Shown piece after piece: positions 30,869 to 33,681 of a stretch of DNA of 33,681 nt. Origin of the DNA: Acidobacteriota bacterium (GTDB taxonomy: Bacteria; Acidobacteriota; Vicinamibacteria; Marinacidobacterales; SMYC01); the NCBI GenBank assembly GCA_004356105.1, contig SMYC01000280.1:1-33681 (forward strand), given 5' to 3'. The notes under the pieces are model-generated. The model made no database searches. It was not told where the DNA came from and saw nothing but the letters and a program-made list of their open reading frames with translations. The translations under genes and the position numbers were made by a program. Every line of letters starts with the position of its first letter. Positions within the stretch are counted from its first letter, which is position 1.

Positions 30869-32875
30869 ATGTTGTCGGGGCGGCGGCCGTTTGTCGGGGA
30901 TACGGCGGGGGCGCTTTTGGCTTCGGTTATTAGGGATACGCCGCGGGCGCTCGGGGAGGTGGTTCCTTCGATTCCGAGGGAGCTTGGGCGTATCGTTGAT
31001 AGGCGGTGCCTTGCGAAAGATCAAGAGCGCCGGTATCAATCGGCTATTGATCTTCGTAATCATCTTGAGGAGGTTAGGGACGATGTGGCCTCGGGGGAGG
31101 TGTTTGAGGGGGCTGCGGTGCCGGCCAAGGTGTCGCGCGCGGGGTGGTGGGTTGCGGCTGCTGTGGCGGCGGTTAGCGCCGGGTTCTTTGTCGTCGCGCG
31201 TGATGACGTTTCCGAGCAGAGCGTCATTCGCCTGGCGAATCCGGTTCAGTTGACGTCCGGCCTCGGGGTCGAGGATTACCCGACGTGGTCGCCGGATGGT
31301 CGCACGATCGCCTATGCGGCGAGTACGTCCGGTGACCTCACTACCGGCAATACGGATATCTGGGTTACGCAGCTGGCAGGTGGGTCGCCGGCGAACCGCA
31401 CGCCCGATCACGTCGGGCGAGACTTGTTTCCAAGCTGGTCGCCTGACGGAAGCCGTATTGCCTTCTGGTCGGACCGCAACGGCGGTGGCTATTTCATCAT
31501 GTCCGCCGTCGGCGGCCCGGCGCAGCGCGTTGTGCCCGCACCCTTGCAAAGTGGGCCGCCGGCATGGTCTCCTGATGGCGCCGAGCTGTCCTGCATCGTG
31601 CGCAATCTGGAGGTTACGTTTCTCGATGCGGTCTTGTTGAGCACTCGTGAAGTCAAGCGGACGTTGTTGATGGAGAGCAACGTTACCGCGATGGATTCGG
31701 CCTGGTCGCCCGATGGCAAGTTTCTCGCGTACGTGGCCGGAAATCGGGGGCATGACGTCACCACGCTACGCGTGTTCCGTTTCGCTGACGAACAGAATAT
31801 CGACCTGACCGATGGCCGAACGAAAGTCTGGAGTCCGGTCTGGGCAGACGCAAGTCGTGGACTGTTCTATTTGTCGAATCGCGAGGGAAGCATGGATCTT
31901 TGGTACCAGCCCCTGACTGCGGACGGGACGCCGGTCGGTGAGCCGGCGCCGATCACCGCTGGCATCGGGATGCAGCGCGCCACTTTCTCTCCCGGCGGTT
32001 CTAAGCTGGCCTATTCCCGCGGTCGCCGCGTCGCGAATCTCTGGCGCGTACCGATTCTCGCCGATCGCCTCGCGACCTGGAGCGACGCGGAGCAACTGAC
32101 GCATGACGAAGCTCTTGTCGAATTCGTTGACGTGTCCCCGGACGGGACCACACTGGTCGTCAACTCCGACCGGGCTGGCAATCTGGACCTATGGCTTCTG
32201 CCGACGAGCGGGGGAGCGATGACGCTACTCACGACGGATCCCCATCCTGATTCCGCGCCAACGTGGTCGCCCGCGGGTGATGAAATCGTTTTCTATTCGT
32301 TCCGGACGGGCCAGCGTGAGATATGGGTCAAGCCTAGCGACGGCGGGCCGGCTAAACAGCTGACCGATGGCGGGGGAACGGGTGTTCAGTCATGGCTGCC
32401 CAGCTGGTCGCCCGATGGTCTGGAGATCGCGTATACGCAGATGGGAACGGGCAGAGGCACCTACGTTCTCACGAGAGACAGCGGTGAGATTCGCCAAATC
32501 GCGCCCACCGGAATACGTGGCCGCTGGTCCCCTACCAGCGACTGGATCGCGGATGGCAGCTCTCGGCTGTTCTCAGCGAGCGGTGGCGGCGAACGAAAGA
32601 TAACTGAGCGCAGCGACGGCGGAACGCCAGCCTGGGCGCACGATGGTAAACGGTTCTATCTCGTCGCAGGTGATCGGAAAGATCTATGGTCGATTTCGAT
32701 CGACAATGGCGGGGAAAGACGACTCACTGAGCTCAACCGGCGGGGCGGCAACCTCGAGTACCAGGCCACGGCAACCGATGACAAGTACGTCTACTTCTCG
32801 TGGCAGGAAGACACCGGCGACATCTGGGTTACTGACGTCGTGCGTGAAGGCGGTAAAGGCGAGCGTGAGGACTAG
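30869..32875 (+). CDS. Kinase C-lobe plus TM helix and PD40/TolB propeller (frame 2 of the split gene)
   Basis: Homology begins at about 30842 (IFSLGIIFYEML), and ATG 30869 is the first start in this frame after the shift. The kinase C-lobe runs to RYQSAIDLRNHLEEV, followed by a single membrane helix (AGWWVAAAVAAVSAGFFVV). An extracytoplasmic PD40/TolB-type propeller follows with repeats such as YPTWSPDGRTIAY, FPSWSPDGSRIAF, PTWSPAGDEIVFYSF and LPSWSPDGLEIAY. The frame is open for about 670 codons after the shift, so decay, if real, is recent. It ends one base before the convergent YqhA-type gene's stop. If translated alone it would lack the ATP-binding lobe. Confidence 0.82.
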   Translation: MLSGRRPFVGDTAGALLASVIRDTPRALGEVVPSIPRELGRIVDRRCLAKDQERRYQSAIDLRNHLEEVRDDVASGEVFEGAAVPAKVSRAGWWVAAAVAAVSAGFFVVARDDVSEQSVIRLANPVQLTSGLGVEDYPTWSPDGRTIAYAASTSGDLTTGNTDIWVTQLAGGSPANRTPDHVGRDLFPSWSPDGSRIAFWSDRNGGGYFIMSAVGGPAQRVVPAPLQSGPPAWSPDGAELSCIVRNLEVTFLDAVLLSTREVKRTLLMESNVTAMDSAWSPDGKFLAYVAGNRGHDVTTLRVFRFADEQNIDLTDGRTKVWSPVWADASRGLFYLSNREGSMDLWYQPLTADGTPVGEPAPITAGIGMQRATFSPGGSKLAYSRGRRVANLWRVPILADRLATWSDAEQLTHDEALVEFVDVSPDGTTLVVNSDRAGNLDLWLLPTSGGAMTLLTTDPHPDSAPTWSPAGDEIVFYSFRTGQREIWVKPSDGGPAKQLTDGGGTGVQSWLPSWSPDGLEIAYTQMGTGRGTYVLTRDSGEIRQIAPTGIRGRWSPTSDWIADGSSRLFSASGGGERKITERSDGGTPAWAHDGKRFYLVAGDRKDLWSISIDNGGERRLTELNRRGGNLEYQATATDDKYVYFSWQEDTGDIWVTDVVREGGKGERED

Positions 32876-33481
32876 TCACTTATCAGTGAATTTCGTCTTA
32901 TCGATATCCTTACCGTGCGAGAGCTTGAGACCTAGGCTTACGAGCGCGATCCCGCCGCCGAGATAGATGAGGTCGACGGGTTTCTCGAACTTCAAATCGA
33001 TGGTGACTTTGAGAAACATGATGGTAAGGATCATTAGCACGACCTTACCGAGAACGCTCTTGAGCTCTTCGAGCGAGCCGAAGACGAGCCAGTCCGGGCG
33101 GATGTCGGTTTGCTCGAGCGCCGGATCGATGCGCGAGACGAACAGATCGTAGGACCCGAGCCCGAAGATCAAGAGCACGACTCCGACAAGAAAATCGTCG
33201 ACCACTGTAATGACGCTGATGATGAACTCGTTATAGGTCAAGAGCCCGTTACCTGCCTCGTCGGCGAGGTGACCGTGGTTATTCCAGAGCGTGGTCGCGA
33301 ACTCGCCGACGAGGGCCGTCGTTTCGATGGCACCGAGCGCGAAGACGATACTCGATGCCATCAGGAGCCCGATCACTCCCGGAACGATCACGAGGCGGAA
33401 ATGCCAGAGAAAGCTTTCGAACTTGCGCTCGATGGTGCGACTCAAACGGCTACGGTTCGAGTGTTGGGGCTCGTCGCTCAT
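32876..33481 (-). CDS. YqhA/UPF0114-family membrane protein
   Basis: A 201-residue membrane protein with about four helices (31-52, 83-108, 142-160 and 168-186). Residues FESFLWHFRLVIVPGVIGLL, then YNEFIISVITVVDDFLVGVVLLIFGLGSYDLFVSRID, and WLVFGSLEELKSVLGKVVLMIL match the UPF0114/YqhA family. Function unknown in any organism to my knowledge. Its stop codon abuts that of the convergent kinase gene with no gap. Confidence 0.88.
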   Translation of the reverse strand: MSDEPQHSNRSRLSRTIERKFESFLWHFRLVIVPGVIGLLMASSIVFALGAIETTALVGEFATTLWNNHGHLADEAGNGLLTYNEFIISVITVVDDFLVGVVLLIFGLGSYDLFVSRIDPALEQTDIRPDWLVFGSLEELKSVLGKVVLMILTIMFLKVTIDLKFEKPVDLIYLGGGIALVSLGLKLSHGKDIDKTKFTDK

Positions 33482-33565
33482 AGACCTCTAACTCTAACGG
33501 ATGGTTTGGATGTGGCTAGAATTTTATTGTAACGGGTGGATAGGCCTAGGCGCAATCCGTCGGCG

Positions 33566-33681
33566 TCAGGCCTGCCACACTTCGGCCGCCACGCGGAGGT
33601 AATTCTCGCCGAGAATTTTGCCGATGTCCTCGTCCGAGTAGCCGCGCGCGCCGAGGCGGTCGATCAGATTCACGACTTGGG
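33566..33681 (-). CDS. Membrane dipeptidase (peptidase M19), C-terminal end
   Basis: Minus-strand frame entering from the right edge and stopping at 33566-33568. It reads VVNLIDRLGARGYSDEDIGKILGENYLRVAAEVWQA (given here in parts: LIDRLGARGYSDEDIGKI and LGENYLRVAAEVWQA). This is the usual C-terminus of renal-dipeptidase-type zinc enzymes, 'GYS(E/D)EDI.KILG.N(F/Y)LRV'. The metal ligands lie outside the window. Known family activity: hydrolysis of dipeptides, including some with a C-terminal D-residue. Confidence 0.75.
   Translation of the reverse strand, partial: QVVNLIDRLGARGYSDEDIGKILGENYLRVAAEVWQA

Overview
The window is high-GC bacterial DNA. It carries secreted beta-propeller proteins, a PQQ quinoprotein, a PknB-type kinase fused to TolB/PD40 repeats, a BNR/VPS10-type protein of over 1000 residues, a lipoprotein-sulfatase relic and a cytochrome c/PHM-like protein. 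Together these suggest a heterotrophic Acidobacteriota-like Gram-negative, probably from an environmental assembly. That assignment is an inference from gene content; there is no rRNA or other decisive marker here.

Layout. 1-102 is the tail of a probable ISAzo13-family transposase. 270-3358 (minus) is a two-gene unit with a PQQ-binding quinoprotein followed by an NHL-repeat secreted protein. 3833-9819 (plus) is a tight row: gltX, a large BNR-propeller protein, a class II aldolase and an RraA-like protein. 9820-13840 is an accessory island bounded by two copies of a double-palindrome repeat. It holds an hsdM relic, a compact three-gene cassette (unknown protein, coiled-coil protein ending in a HicB-like domain, 100-residue basic protein) and a truncated DUF222/HNH gene. 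A sulfatase collapsed into three out-of-frame pieces follows (13994-14708). 14763-19156 is a dipeptide-type ABC uptake operon (binding protein and two permeases, no ATPases) with a D-glutamate-cyclase-like gene inserted in it. 19215-22535 is clpS-clpA-aat, a complete bacterial N-degron module: Aat adds Leu/Phe to N-termini, ClpS recognises them and ClpA unfolds the substrate.

22536-22947 is non-coding. 22948-25555 has a cupin gene diverging from a pair encoding a triple heavy-metal-binding-domain protein and a cytochrome c/PHM-like protein. 25630-26479 has a frameshifted small gene coupled to an SRPBCC gene. 26416-29550 (minus) pairs a CASTOR/POLLUX-type channel with a CaCA cation/calcium exchanger. 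pgpA follows, then a Ser/Thr kinase-PD40 gene split by a frameshift, a YqhA-family membrane protein, and the 3' end of a membrane dipeptidase at the right edge.

The points most worth a second look are the repeat-bounded island with its HicB-like cassette, the channel-exchanger pair, the D-glutamate-cyclase gene inside the peptide transporter operon, the PHM-like protein that has lost its His-x-His copper motif, and several genes whose start codon lies almost on top of a -10 element. Several genes are frameshifted or decayed (hsdM, HNH, sulfatase, the small gene at 25630, the kinase). Reads or a close relative would tell sequencing error from real decay.
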